Source: Flavobacterium hydrophilum (lineage in GTDB: Bacteria > Bacteroidota > Bacteroidia > Flavobacteriales > Flavobacteriaceae). From it: DNA of 64,000 nt. Made by a program: the position numbers and the translations under genes. The notes under the pieces were generated by a model. That model saw only the letters and a list, made by a program, of their open reading frames with translations, was not told where the DNA came from and made no database searches. The DNA lies in NCBI RefSeq assembly GCF_003202405.1, contig NZ_QJHL01000007.1:1-64000 (forward strand). The letters are read 5' to 3'. Numbering within the stretch: position 1 is the first letter of the stretch; each line of letters starts with the position of its first letter. Shown here piece after piece: positions 37,501 to 47,200 of the stretch.

Positions 37501-39003
37501 ATGACAATAAGAATGAGAGTTATAAAAAATAAAAAAGACAATATTTGTATTAAAACTATTCTGTTTCTTTTCCTAGTAGCAGGAATTACAGCTGTTGCAC
37601 AGAAAAAAACCGAATCTAAAACCCCTCCAAACCTGGTGATTATTTTAGCCGATCAATGGAGAGGTCAGGCATTGGGATTTGAAGGAAAAGAGCCGGTTAT
37701 GACTCCTTTTTTGGATAATTATGCTAAAGAAAGTTTAGTACTGGGTCAAATGGTAAGTAACTATCCGGTTTGTTCTCCGGCAAGGGCGATGCTCATGACG
37801 GGCCAATATCCGATAAAAAACCATGTGTACAGTAATGTAAATTCTTCATCTGCTCCCTTTGGAATTGAATTACAAGATGATGCTGTCTGCTGGTCTGATG
37901 TTTTAAAAGCAAATGGATATTCTAATGGATACATTGGAAAATGGCATCTTGATTCACCATACAAACCTTATATCCCCACATCAAATAATATAGGTCCGGT
38001 AGCCTGGAACGAATGGACTTCTCCGGATAAAAGACATGGTTTTGACTATTGGTATGCTTATGGAACTTATGATGAACATGACAGGCCAATGTATTGGGAT
38101 ACGAATGATAAAAGAGATGATTTTAAATATGTGAATCAATGGGGACCAATTCATGAAGCGGATAAAGCACTGGCTTTTTTCAAAAATGAAAGCGGGAATA
38201 TCCGTAAAACGGATGCTCCTTTTTCACTGGTAGTCTCAATGAATCCGCCACATTCGGAATACCAGACTGTTCCAAAAAACTATTATGATTTATACAAGGA
38301 TATTCCTTTGGAAGATTTAGTAAAAGATCCTAATATTCCGCCAGCAGGAACAGAATTAGGCGACCAATACAGAAAAGATGTTAAGTATTATTATGCGAAT
38401 ATCACGGGAGTTGATGAACAGATAGGCCGAATTCTGAAGGGCTTAAAAGATCAGAAACTGGATGAAAATACTATTGTGGTTATTATGGCCGACCATGGAA
38501 ATTGTCTCGGGAAACATTCCGAAATATCCAAAAATAACATTTTTGAAGAGTCATTAAGAATTCCCTTTATCGTTAATTGGAAAGGTCATATTCAGCCACG
38601 AAAAGACAATGTATTCTTAGGAAGTCTTCCCGACATTTATCCAACCCTTCTGGAATTAATGGGAATGAAAAGCAAAACCCCTAAAAATTTAGATGGTAAA
38701 AGCTTCGCAAAATACTACCTGAACGGAAAAGGAGAAAAACCAAAAGAACAATATATTTTAGGAGCAATTGTCAGTAATAATGTCGATATGAATACCGGTT
38801 TCAGAGGGATTCGTACAAACGATTACAAACTGGCTTTTGTAAAGAAAAAAGGTAAGGGTGAATATGTATTATACGATTTAAAAGCTGATCCTTTTGAACT
38901 GACGAATATTTATAAACCGGATTTACCAATTGTGAAAAAATTACAGCCAGTTTTATTTCAATGGATTGAAAAAACAAAAGACGGCTTTGTGATAGATAAA
39001 TAA
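37501..39003 (+). CDS. Type I sulfatase, secreted
   Basis: The 500-residue protein has a basic head and hydrophobic segment (KTILFLFLVAGITAVAQ). S1-family sulfatase motifs are LVIILADQWRGQALGF (metal Asp), VCSPARAMLMTGQYP (C-x-P-x-R, the Cys at about 91 becomes formylglycine), IGKWHLD and IVVIMADHGNCLGKHSE. It removes sulfate esters from the glycan, which fits a sulfated glycosaminoglycan such as chondroitin sulfate. The activating enzyme (anSME or FGE) is not in this window. It is probably periplasmic. Confidence 0.93.
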   Translation: MTIRMRVIKNKKDNICIKTILFLFLVAGITAVAQKKTESKTPPNLVIILADQWRGQALGFEGKEPVMTPFLDNYAKESLVLGQMVSNYPVCSPARAMLMTGQYPIKNHVYSNVNSSSAPFGIELQDDAVCWSDVLKANGYSNGYIGKWHLDSPYKPYIPTSNNIGPVAWNEWTSPDKRHGFDYWYAYGTYDEHDRPMYWDTNDKRDDFKYVNQWGPIHEADKALAFFKNESGNIRKTDAPFSLVVSMNPPHSEYQTVPKNYYDLYKDIPLEDLVKDPNIPPAGTELGDQYRKDVKYYYANITGVDEQIGRILKGLKDQKLDENTIVVIMADHGNCLGKHSEISKNNIFEESLRIPFIVNWKGHIQPRKDNVFLGSLPDIYPTLLELMGMKSKTPKNLDGKSFAKYYLNGKGEKPKEQYILGAIVSNNVDMNTGFRGIRTNDYKLAFVKKKGKGEYVLYDLKADPFELTNIYKPDLPIVKKLQPVLFQWIEKTKDGFVIDK

Positions 39004-39028
39004 TGCAAACAATATAATAACAACTACA

Positions 39029-39811
39029 ATGAATTTATTTGATTTAAAAGGAAAGAAAGCAGTAATTACAGGCGGAATCCATGGTTTAGGAATGGCTATG
39101 GCCGAAGGATTGGCACAGGCCGGAGCCGAATTAATTATTACCAATAATACTCTGGAACCATTAGAAACAGCTATTGAATATTATAAAAATAAAGGATACA
39201 AAGCTACAGGTTATGTTTTTGATGTAACTGATGAGGTTGAGGCTGAAAAACAGGTTACAGCGATGGAAACTGCGCACGGTCAAATAGATATTTTGGTTAA
39301 TAATGCAGGGATTATCATGCGTGTAATGGCTATTGATATGAAAGTGGAAGATTTCCGAAAAGTAATTGATGTTGATTTGGTTGGTGTATTCATCATGTCA
39401 AAATTGATTGCCAAAGGAATGATTGCAAGAAAGGCAGGAAAAATTATCAATATTTGTTCTATGATGAGCGAACTGGGGCGTGATAATGTGAGTGCTTATG
39501 CTTCTGCAAAAGGAGGTTTAAAAATGCTGACAAGAAGCCTGGCTACAGAATGGGCAAGACATAACGTTCAGGTAAACGGTATTGGACCGGGGTATTTTGC
39601 AACTTCGCAGACAGAACCAATTCGCGTAGACGGTCATCCGTTTAATGAGTTTATTATCAGCAGAACACCTGCCGGGCGTTGGGGAGATCCTGAAGATCTT
39701 GCCGGAACAGCTGTGTTTTTAGCTTCAGACGCAAGTAACTTTGTTAACGGACAGGTTATTTATGTAGACGGAGGAATTCTTGCAACCATTGGGAAACCTT
39801 CTAATGAATAA
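39029..39811 (+). CDS. KduD/gluconate 5-dehydrogenase-like SDR oxidoreductase
   Basis: The 260-residue classical SDR has TGGIHGLGMAMAEGLAQAGA (TGxxxGxG), NNAGIIMR (NNAG), the catalytic Ser in ICSMMSELG and YASAK (YxxxK). It ends VNGQVIYVDGGILATIG. The overall sequence is that of the gluconate 5-dehydrogenase / 2-dehydro-3-deoxygluconate 5-dehydrogenase (KduD/DhuD) group. In this setting it would reduce the diketo acid formed from the unsaturated uronate to 2-keto-3-deoxygluconate. KduI, KDG kinase and KDPG aldolase are not in the window. It is cytoplasmic. Confidence 0.83.
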   Translation: MNLFDLKGKKAVITGGIHGLGMAMAEGLAQAGAELIITNNTLEPLETAIEYYKNKGYKATGYVFDVTDEVEAEKQVTAMETAHGQIDILVNNAGIIMRVMAIDMKVEDFRKVIDVDLVGVFIMSKLIAKGMIARKAGKIINICSMMSELGRDNVSAYASAKGGLKMLTRSLATEWARHNVQVNGIGPGYFATSQTEPIRVDGHPFNEFIISRTPAGRWGDPEDLAGTAVFLASDASNFVNGQVIYVDGGILATIGKPSNE

Positions 39812-39882
39812 TAAATCTCAGTTTCTACACATATTACTTTAAAATAGCAGTAGAAATTATCTCAAAATTTTACCTTTATATC

Positions 39883-41013
39883 ATGAAAAACACTAAATAC
39901 ATTTGTTTATTTTTTCTCTTATTACCCTTAATACTTTTGTCCCAAAACAAAGAGATTATCGAAATCCAAAATAACTCAGATTTAGAAAGAAATGAAACGG
40001 TAGTGGCTGTTAAATGGGAAGCTGTCTTATCTCGCTATCCTCAAATAGATACTTCAAATTTTGTGGTGATTAATGCTGCGACTAAAAAACAGATTCCGTA
40101 TCAGTTAGAACACAAAGGGCTTCCCGCGATTCAAAATTTATTGGTGCAGGTGAGTGTCAAAGCAAAAACGACTCTTCGTCTTTTTGTACAAAAAGGAAAA
40201 CCTAATTTGGTTGAAACGAAAACCTATGCCCGCTTTGTACCCGAACGTAAGGATGATTTTGCATGGGAAAATGATAAAATAGCTTTTAGAACCTACGGAA
40301 AAGCGATTGAAAATACCAACGAAGATGCTTATGGTTTTGACGTTTGGGTAAAAAGAACCGATAAAATGGTGATTAACGAACGTTATAAATTAGGAAATTA
40401 CCATAAAGACAATGGCAACGGAATGGATTATTATCATGTTGGACACACATTAGGAGCAGGAAATATGGCACCTTATGTTAAAGATACGATACGTTATTCT
40501 GCCAATTATCATCAATGGAAAGTATTAGACAACGGCCCGTTACGCACCACTTTTCAGCTTGTTTATGACGAATGGAATGCAGGCGGTATAAAAGTAAAAG
40601 CGGTAAAAACCATTTCTCTCGATGCCGGATCTCAGCTAAATCGCGTAGAAAACGTATATACTTTTGAAGATAATAAGGCTATGCCGGTTGTAGTAGGAAT
40701 CATTAAAAGACCTGAGCCTGGACTTATTTCATTGAATGAACAAAGTGGAATTATGGGATATTGGGAACCCACTTTTGTAGAAGATGGTACAACAGGTGTT
40801 GGTTCAATTTTGACAACTCCTGTGAAGAATATGCTTGTAAATAACGGCCAGATATTGGCTTTGGCTGAAGTAAAAAATAATGTACCGGTCGTTTATTACA
40901 CAGGGGCAGCATGGGATAAAGCCGGTAAAATTATGAATTCGGCTCAATGGTTTGAGTACCTAAATCGTTTTTCACAAGACTTGAAAAATCCGATGATAGC
41001 AAATGTGAAATAA
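39883..41013 (+). CDS. DUF4861-like secreted protein of uronate polysaccharide loci
   Basis: The 376-residue protein has a signal peptide (YICLFFLLLPLILLS-Q). It contains regions typical of DUF4861 proteins: IEIQNNSDLERNETVVAVKW, FAWENDKIAFRTYGKA, YGFDVWVKRTDKMVIN, YHVGHTLGAGNMAPYV and the final AQWFEYLNRFSQDL. The family is found in polysaccharide utilisation loci with uronate-cleaving lyases; its biochemical role is not established. It is the last gene of the locus, before a strong terminator. Confidence 0.72.
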   Translation: MKNTKYICLFFLLLPLILLSQNKEIIEIQNNSDLERNETVVAVKWEAVLSRYPQIDTSNFVVINAATKKQIPYQLEHKGLPAIQNLLVQVSVKAKTTLRLFVQKGKPNLVETKTYARFVPERKDDFAWENDKIAFRTYGKAIENTNEDAYGFDVWVKRTDKMVINERYKLGNYHKDNGNGMDYYHVGHTLGAGNMAPYVKDTIRYSANYHQWKVLDNGPLRTTFQLVYDEWNAGGIKVKAVKTISLDAGSQLNRVENVYTFEDNKAMPVVVGIIKRPEPGLISLNEQSGIMGYWEPTFVEDGTTGVGSILTTPVKNMLVNNGQILALAEVKNNVPVVYYTGAAWDKAGKIMNSAQWFEYLNRFSQDLKNPMIANVK

Positions 41014-41045
41014 TTGGGTTTTGTTTTCAAAGTAAATTTAACCAC

Positions 41046-41170
41046 AAAAAAAGCCTGAGAAGTAGATATTTCTCAGGCTTTACATTTTTTTCTTAGTAGC
41101 GGGAAGCAATCAATTATCTAACCACTTTATTGAAGATTATTATGGCAATTTTTGTTTTAGCCTCTTAAAT
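41046..41170 (+). repeat. Direct repeat copy R1
   Basis: This is the first of three degenerate copies of about 110 bp: a poly-A/hairpin start, tagcgggaagc, tatctaacca, then agattattatg and a T run. The copies lie at 41046-41170, 42884-43000 and 44194-44290, separating accessory genes. R1 includes the terminator of the polysaccharide locus. Confidence 0.65.
41051..41080 (+). terminator. Intrinsic terminator of the polysaccharide locus
   Basis: An 11-bp perfect stem (41051-41061 with 41070-41080, core gcctgagaa/ttctcaggc), an 8-base loop and a T-rich tail lie 37 bases after the DUF4861-like stop. Confidence 0.88.
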
Positions 41171-41367
41171 TAATATTTCAAAAATTCATATAAATCTCTT
41201 TATTTAAATCCCGTTAAAGTCAATAAAAATTGTTTACACACGATTTCTTGTGTGATTTGAAGAAACTTTCTGTATAACAGTTATATATAAATCTAAAAAT
41301 AATAATAATTGTAGTAATAATATTTCATTATTTTCGCTTAAAATTCAATCAAATCATATCAATCAAA

Positions 41368-42849
41368 ATGAAAAAACAAATCTTTGTTTACTTTACAGCC
41401 TTACTTTTTACAAGTACCATCTCAGCACAAGAGATAAAAGATTTCTTTTCAACACTTGCTGAAAATAATCTTTTTAACGGCAGTGTTTTAATTTCCAAAT
41501 CAGGAGAAAATACTTTTTCTAATTTTTATGGATATTCTAATATCGAGAAGAAAGAAAAAATCAATAAAAAATCTCAATTTCCAATTGCATCGGTATCAAA
41601 AACATTTACTGCGTTAGCAATACTGCAACTTAAACAAAAAGGAAAATTGAATATTGATGATCCAGTCCAAAAATATCTTCTTAATTTTCCTTATCAAAAT
41701 GTTAGTATTAGACATCTGATAAGCAATACTTCTGGATTAGTACAATACTATCGTCTATTTGATAATGCAATAAAAGAAAAACCAGAATTTTTTTTTTCTA
41801 ATGAAGATATTATACCAGCATTGATTGAAAGTAAAGTGCCACTTTCGTCTGCCCCAGGAGATAAATGGGAATATAATAATGTTAATTTCTGTCTTGCCGC
41901 TTTGATAGTGGAAAAAATAACTGAAATTGATTTTAGAGATTACTTAGCGAAAAATATTTTCGAACCTGCTAAAATGAAAGATTCATTTCTCCCTAAGAAA
42001 AGAAGGCTTAAGGAGCCGAATCAGGTAGAATTGTACACTTATCCAAACTTTTATTCGACCAGCGTCGTGAATGTTCAAACCTTAAAAGAAGCTTTTTTAA
42101 TTGATGAGAAAAGCAATTTCTATGGACCCGGAGGTATTGTAAGTACGGCTCTAGATTTACAGAAGTACCAAAAAGCATTATTCAGCTATCAGCTTTTGAA
42201 CAAAAATGAATTAGAAGAAGCCCTGACACCAACAAAGCTCAATAATGGAAAAATTGCTTCTTATCGCTTTGATGAAAAAGAGATTGCCTATGGTTTGGGC
42301 TGGCAGATATACACTAATGATAGTAATGAAAAAATAGTTTTTCATGATGGGCTCAATACTGGGCTTACGTCAATTTTGATACATAATATTACTAAAAATC
42401 ACACTGTCATTTTGCTGTCCAATACAGCAAGTCCGGTTTTTATAACAGCCAATGAAGTTTTGAAATTAATTGACAATAAGCCTTATAAAATGCCGCTACA
42501 GAGTCTTTCGAGAGTCTATGGTAGTTTGCTTGAAAGTGGGAGTAAAGAAAAAGCAAATCAGTTAATTAAAGAATATTTAAAAAAAACAGACAGTTACGAA
42601 GCAACAGAAAGAGATTTTAATAGATTGGGATATCAATTTCTTAGACTTCAAAAAACAGACAATTCATTACTAACATTCGCTTCAGCAGCATTAATTTTTC
42701 CAAATAGCTCAAATATATATGATAGTTATGGGGAGGCATTGCTTCAAAGTGGTAAAAAAGATGATGCGATTAAGATGTATCAGAAATCTGTTGAATTAAA
42801 TCCAGATAATGAAAATGGTAAAAAAGTATTAAAAGAATTACTGTATTAG
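41368..42849 (+). CDS. Serine beta-lactamase-like hydrolase with C-terminal TPR
   Basis: The 493-residue protein has a signal peptide (FVYFTALLFTSTISAQ). The class C beta-lactamase/DD-peptidase fold shows SVSK (SxxK, about 72-75, in FPIASVSKTFTALAILQLK), a YNN motif (YxN, in WEYNNVNFCLAALIVEK) and a late HDG in IVFHDGLNTG. About residues 430-490 form a TPR unit (YDSYGEALLQSGKKDDAIKM, SVELNPDNE). Such proteins act as esterases, peptidases or amidases in the periplasm; the substrate is unknown. It lies between repeats R1 and R2 and looks like an inserted cassette, not part of the polysaccharide locus. Confidence 0.85.
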   Translation: MKKQIFVYFTALLFTSTISAQEIKDFFSTLAENNLFNGSVLISKSGENTFSNFYGYSNIEKKEKINKKSQFPIASVSKTFTALAILQLKQKGKLNIDDPVQKYLLNFPYQNVSIRHLISNTSGLVQYYRLFDNAIKEKPEFFFSNEDIIPALIESKVPLSSAPGDKWEYNNVNFCLAALIVEKITEIDFRDYLAKNIFEPAKMKDSFLPKKRRLKEPNQVELYTYPNFYSTSVVNVQTLKEAFLIDEKSNFYGPGGIVSTALDLQKYQKALFSYQLLNKNELEEALTPTKLNNGKIASYRFDEKEIAYGLGWQIYTNDSNEKIVFHDGLNTGLTSILIHNITKNHTVILLSNTASPVFITANEVLKLIDNKPYKMPLQSLSRVYGSLLESGSKEKANQLIKEYLKKTDSYEATERDFNRLGYQFLRLQKTDNSLLTFASAALIFPNSSNIYDSYGEALLQSGKKDDAIKMYQKSVELNPDNENGKKVLKELLY

Positions 42850-42883
42850 GAAATATAAAAGTATCAGCAAAAGTTTAGAAAAC

Positions 42884-43000
42884 AAAAAAGCTCCAGATTT
42901 CTCCGAAGCTTTATACTTGTAGCGGGAAGCATTCAAATATCTAACCAGATTGTTGCAGATTATTATGCGATTTTTGCATTCGCATCTTAATTTTTTTTGC
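42884..43000 (+). repeat. Direct repeat copy R2
   Basis: This is the second copy of the R repeat: agctccagatttct/cgaagct hairpin remnant, gtagcgggaagc, tatctaacca, then agattattatgcg and a T run. It runs straight into promoter repeat A (43011-43163). Confidence 0.65.
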
Positions 43001-43010
43001 TTTTTGTTTG

Positions 43011-43163
43011 CATAACCAATTATATAAGTATCAAAAAAGCATCAATCAAAATTAAAGTCCTTTTGACAGTTTGTAGTGGAAATAGCATATATTTGAAAAT
43101 AATTAAGATGTGAAATTTATCACACATATGTATCTAAAATAGAATAGCTTTATATTGTTTTGT
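43011..43163 (+). repeat. Promoter-bearing direct repeat, copy A
   Basis: About 155 bp closely match 53811-53968 (roughly three quarters identical by eye; shared strings include gcatcaatcaaa, atatatttgaaaataa and gaaatttatcacacatat). It holds TTG at 43063-43065, a 22-bp spacer and a perfect TATATTTG at 43088-43095. Just downstream is TGTGA-N6-TCACA, a CRP/FNR-like dyad. It lies directly before the DUF2971 gene. Confidence 0.75.
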
Positions 43164-43207
43164 TACATATGTAAATAAGCTACCCGTAGTATTAAAAAAA
43201 AACGTAA

Positions 43208-44005
43208 ATGATCAACAATCTTATAAACTTGACAGAAGAAGATTTAAGCAAGAGTATTTATAGAATTTACCCTTTTAATAGAATTTTAGAGTTACTTGAA
43301 AATAAAGAAAACGTACTTGTAAAAACAGAATTCTGGGAGGACCCTTTTGAAAATTTTTTATTAAAATCTACAGGTAAACTTCCAAATGGAGAACTTTTTA
43401 CAATTAACTCAAGAAACAAATATTACGGACAGTGCTGGAGTTTAAAAAAAGAAAGTGATGCTATGTGGAGAATTTATTCTCAACACATTAAGGACGATGA
43501 AACTAAAGAATTAAAAATAGATAATATTGGAATAAAAGTAAAATCAACTATAGGAAAAGTATTTGAGGATTTATTTAAAACACAAAAAAGTCATATAAAC
43601 CCCTACAATAATCAACCTTACAACTTATTTACGTTCGCAGGAAAAGTAAAATACCAAAAAAAGGAGAAATTAGTTGAGCTTCTGACTAATGCTTCCAACT
43701 TTTTACTTGACACTACTGGAAAAGGACAAGCTGAAACTCTGATGCTGAAAAGATTAGCCTTTACTCATGAGAAAGAAGTTAGAATTGTATATCATAATGA
43801 AAACTGTAAGCCAACTGATAAGCTTTTTAAATATAAGATTAATCCTAACGAATGTTTTGAGGAAATTGTAGTTGATCCAAGAATTTCTAAAGAGAATTAT
43901 ATAAAAATTAAAAAATTATTAATAGAAAAAGGATTTAAAAACAACATAATTCAGTCTGGATTATATAAGATTGAAAATTTTGTTTTTGAAACAGATTTTA
44001 AGTAA
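43208..44005 (+). CDS. DUF2971-family protein
   Basis: The 265-residue protein has no signal peptide. Family features seen are IYRIYPFNRILELLENKENV, WEDPFENF, YGQCWSLKKESDAMWRIYS (the conserved W-S-x-x-x-E-S-D-A-M-W stretch) and FTHEKEVRIVYH followed by IVVDPRISKENY. DUF2971 proteins are common in accessory and defence regions; the biochemical role is unknown. Transcription probably comes from the promoter inside the direct repeat just upstream. Its low GC sets it apart from the polysaccharide locus. Confidence 0.82.
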   Translation: MINNLINLTEEDLSKSIYRIYPFNRILELLENKENVLVKTEFWEDPFENFLLKSTGKLPNGELFTINSRNKYYGQCWSLKKESDAMWRIYSQHIKDDETKELKIDNIGIKVKSTIGKVFEDLFKTQKSHINPYNNQPYNLFTFAGKVKYQKKEKLVELLTNASNFLLDTTGKGQAETLMLKRLAFTHEKEVRIVYHNENCKPTDKLFKYKINPNECFEEIVVDPRISKENYIKIKKLLIEKGFKNNIIQSGLYKIENFVFETDFK

Positions 44006-44141
44006 AAATACTACCGTTAACAGATGCTTGGCAAGGATTTTAGCCTGAATTTAAAGTTGTTTTGTATTAGGAATATCTGTGATTTAATCGCAAATTCTCA
44101 CATCTTTATTTCCCAACATTCCTAAGCTCTAGAGTATTCCT

Positions 44142-44168
44142 GTTTGCGCGAGCGTCACGCCCGCAAAC
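44142..44168. repeat. GC-rich inverted repeat
   Basis: Arms gtttgcg (44142-44148) and cgcaaac (44162-44168) surround gcgtcacgc. This is an unusually GC-rich islet in AT-rich DNA between the DUF2971 gene and repeat R3. Confidence 0.5.
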
Positions 44169-44193
44169 GTAACGAATAAAAGTTTACTAAAAA

Positions 44194-44290
44194 AACATAA
44201 AAAAACTCCTGATTTCTCTGAAGCTTTTCTATTTTTATGGGAGCATTCAAATATCTAACCAATTTATGCAAGATTACAATGGAATTTTAC
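44194..44290 (+). repeat. Direct repeat copy R3
   Basis: This third, most degenerate copy of the R repeat keeps actcctgatttctctgaagc, gggagcattcaaatatct (aligned to gggaagcattcaaatatct of R2), aaccaattt and caagatta. It ends at the 3' end of the HD-GHKL gene. Confidence 0.6.
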
Positions 44291-44294
44291 TCCA

Positions 44295-47200
44295 TTATCC
44301 TAATACGACTCCCCATTTACCCTGACTTTTTAAATATTTCTTTTTTGATAAACCTTCATAGTGATTTTGAAATTTTTTGCTTTCCTTAATTGAATTATTT
44401 ACAAAATCATTTATAGTAATAAGTTCATTATTAAATATATGAAAAATTTGATTCTTATTAAACGTAGTATATATTTCCTCTATTTTTTCATTAAGATAAT
44501 TAAAATTAAATTTAATATTTTGTGAATAGTAATAGTTTTTAATAAAAGGCAAATCATTTACCATGTCAAATAATTCTCCGACAATTCTTTTTGAAAGGGT
44601 ATTATTGTTATCCTCTTCAATTATTGTTAGTGCGATTTTAATTATTTCTATTGCTTTGGGATGCTTTACATTTATGTAAGAAAATGAATAAAATAGTTTA
44701 TCCACGAATGGTTCTGGAAAAATAACAAGTTTAGGGAAATTTTTAAATTTTCTTTCTAATAAGGAGTGTAATTTGTACCAATTATAGGCATCAAATTCTG
44801 CAAAGGGTGAATTTTTTGAATATAAAATAGTATGAGGGTTATCTGGTATTTTCTCATGAAGCTCCATTACTATTGGATAGTCTTTTCCTAAAGGCGAGGA
44901 TATAAATTGTATTTGAGAAAAGAAATAATTACAATTGAATACATTACTAAGTAATTTTAATGCATTCTGAAGTATCATTGAAAATTCGCTGAGGTTAGAT
45001 GGATTTTTAAATGAATAAATGGCTAGCTGTCCTTCGTAATTATCTAATACACTTTTACTCTTTTTGTATTTGTAAAATTCAGATTCAATTTTTCTTAAAT
45101 AATCATTTTCAAAAATTTCTGGAAGTATTTTGACTGAATTTTTATTTAACAGATTATGATGAAATTCGATTGAACTATCTTTTGTTGCGAATGGAAAAGG
45201 CAGATTGGATATTTCTAATATCTCCTTCATTATTAATTGCTCAGGAATTTTGTAGAATGTCATGACCCTCCCAACTTTTAAAAGAATTTGTTTTGGAGCA
45301 AGATTATCAATTTCTTCGAAGTATTTTTTACGCAAGTATTTTCCTAAATTTTTCCAAATTTTGATGTCCCATCTTATTGTGGAATCTAGATTCGTTCTAG
45401 CTAAATCTATTTTTACTCCTGATGGTTTAGGAATATTAACTATAAGCAAAGGTGAGACAAAAGAGTCTGGATTCCCTGAATTATACTTTGTTGATCTTCT
45501 ATTATAGTTCATGTCAAATTGACGATTAAGATTTATTTCAGGAGGTGTTATATTGGTTAATAACAGTCCATCAATATATACACTATAATTACGATCAGGG
45601 ACCTCATATTTGCTCGGTAATCTGTAATGTCTTCCAAATGAAATCCAGTCGTCTTCCCATCTTATTTTAAGTTTATCAAAATTTTCATCTTCGAAATGTA
45701 CAGTAGTTATCTCACGTACTGGCCAAGATCTACCAGTGTTAATGATATCTAGATTTTCATCATTAGGTATCAAGTAAGTTATACATCCTTTATACTCTCG
45801 CAAATCTAAATCTTCTTCAATTGATATTTTTTCTTCATGAAAGTGTTTGTTGACAAAATCAACATGTTGAGGTTTAAAAGCTTTTTCGTATGGAAAAGTA
45901 TAATTTAGCCTTAAAGATGAAAGATTTGTGGAAGAGGGGTTTTCAATTTGTACAACTCTACCATTTTCTTCAATAATTATTGGATGTTTTACAAAGCCAG
46001 CTGTTCTATGCAAATAATTTGTAATATTAAAATCTATAGGTGTATCTTTAACAAATGGTAATTTTTTCTTATCTAAAAACACTCTAAATTTTGTTCCGAT
46101 AGGGAATTCATTACTATTTTTTTGAATTTTAAAATAATTCTCTTTCGCAGGAATTGAAATCTTTAAATGTTCTTTAATTTGACTAAGATTAGGATCCTTA
46201 AATGTTTCAATTTCAATATTGTCAGATAACATAAAACAACTTAAAATCCCAATTCCAAACTTAGATATTGGATCAAGGTTTAATTGTTCTTTTTGAAAGT
46301 CCAAACTTCTGTAATAACTTCTACCGACAAGGGCAAGATAATTTCTAATGATATATTCGTCCATACCAATGCCATTGTCTGAAATTTCAATAATATAGAA
46401 TTCAGTATTATTCGTAGATGATATTTTAATACATGGCGTAAAAAACATCTGCTTTTTTGCTAAGGCTTCAGCTCTAAAATCAATGGCATCTATTGCGTTT
46501 TGTAAAAGCTCTCTGATGAAGATGAAAGGATTACCTTGATAGATGTCATCACTCAAAATTTCAAACATCCTCATCCTATCAAATTCAAATTGTATAGTTA
46601 CAGGCTCAAAACTTATTGGTACAATTCGCCAGTCTAGATGCCCAATATTTAATTTGTGATATAAATGATTCATTCTGTTTAGCATGTCTAAACTTTGTCT
46701 AAACTGATCATTTATATATCTTTTGAGATCAAGTATACTCATATATACTTGTTGGTCATTTGTACTGCCTTCAATTTGTACATTTCTGGTTAGTTGATAA
46801 TTGGGAAATGTAACTGGTTGCAATGCCCTATGTTTTGCCCACTCAATTTTAGAGCGATTATTTCTTGGTGCTACAAATTTCCAAAGAACAAATGGAGTTC
46901 TATCTTCCCCTAGATCTAAAAGGTCTATTAATCTGACATATAATGTAATTGCTTTTATATTTACAATGTCACGATGTAATGAAGCATCAGTTGGATAAGA
47001 GAAATAGTCGTCAATCATATCGAAATTATGCCAATGTCCCTCACATATCCTCGCGCAGAAATCACCTATTCCTGCGCTGATTCCTTCAAAATATTTTCTA
47101 ATTCTTTTACCACTTCTAAATGCATGTGTCTGTCTTACATACTCTTGCCAGTCAGCAGTTTCTACCTCAGAGCGTGTGATATTTCTATCTCTACAAAAAG

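Noticed and set aside
41098..41115. tagcgggaagc looks like the 3' end of a minus-strand tRNA
   Set aside because: The following bases do not form the T-arm or the rest of a tRNA in any of the three copies, so no tRNA gene or clear tRNA attachment site can be claimed.
43103..43125. CRP-like TGTGA-N6-TCACA as a definite regulator site
   Set aside because: One half is lost in repeat copy B and AT-rich DNA gives such dyads by chance, so it is mentioned only as part of the repeat.
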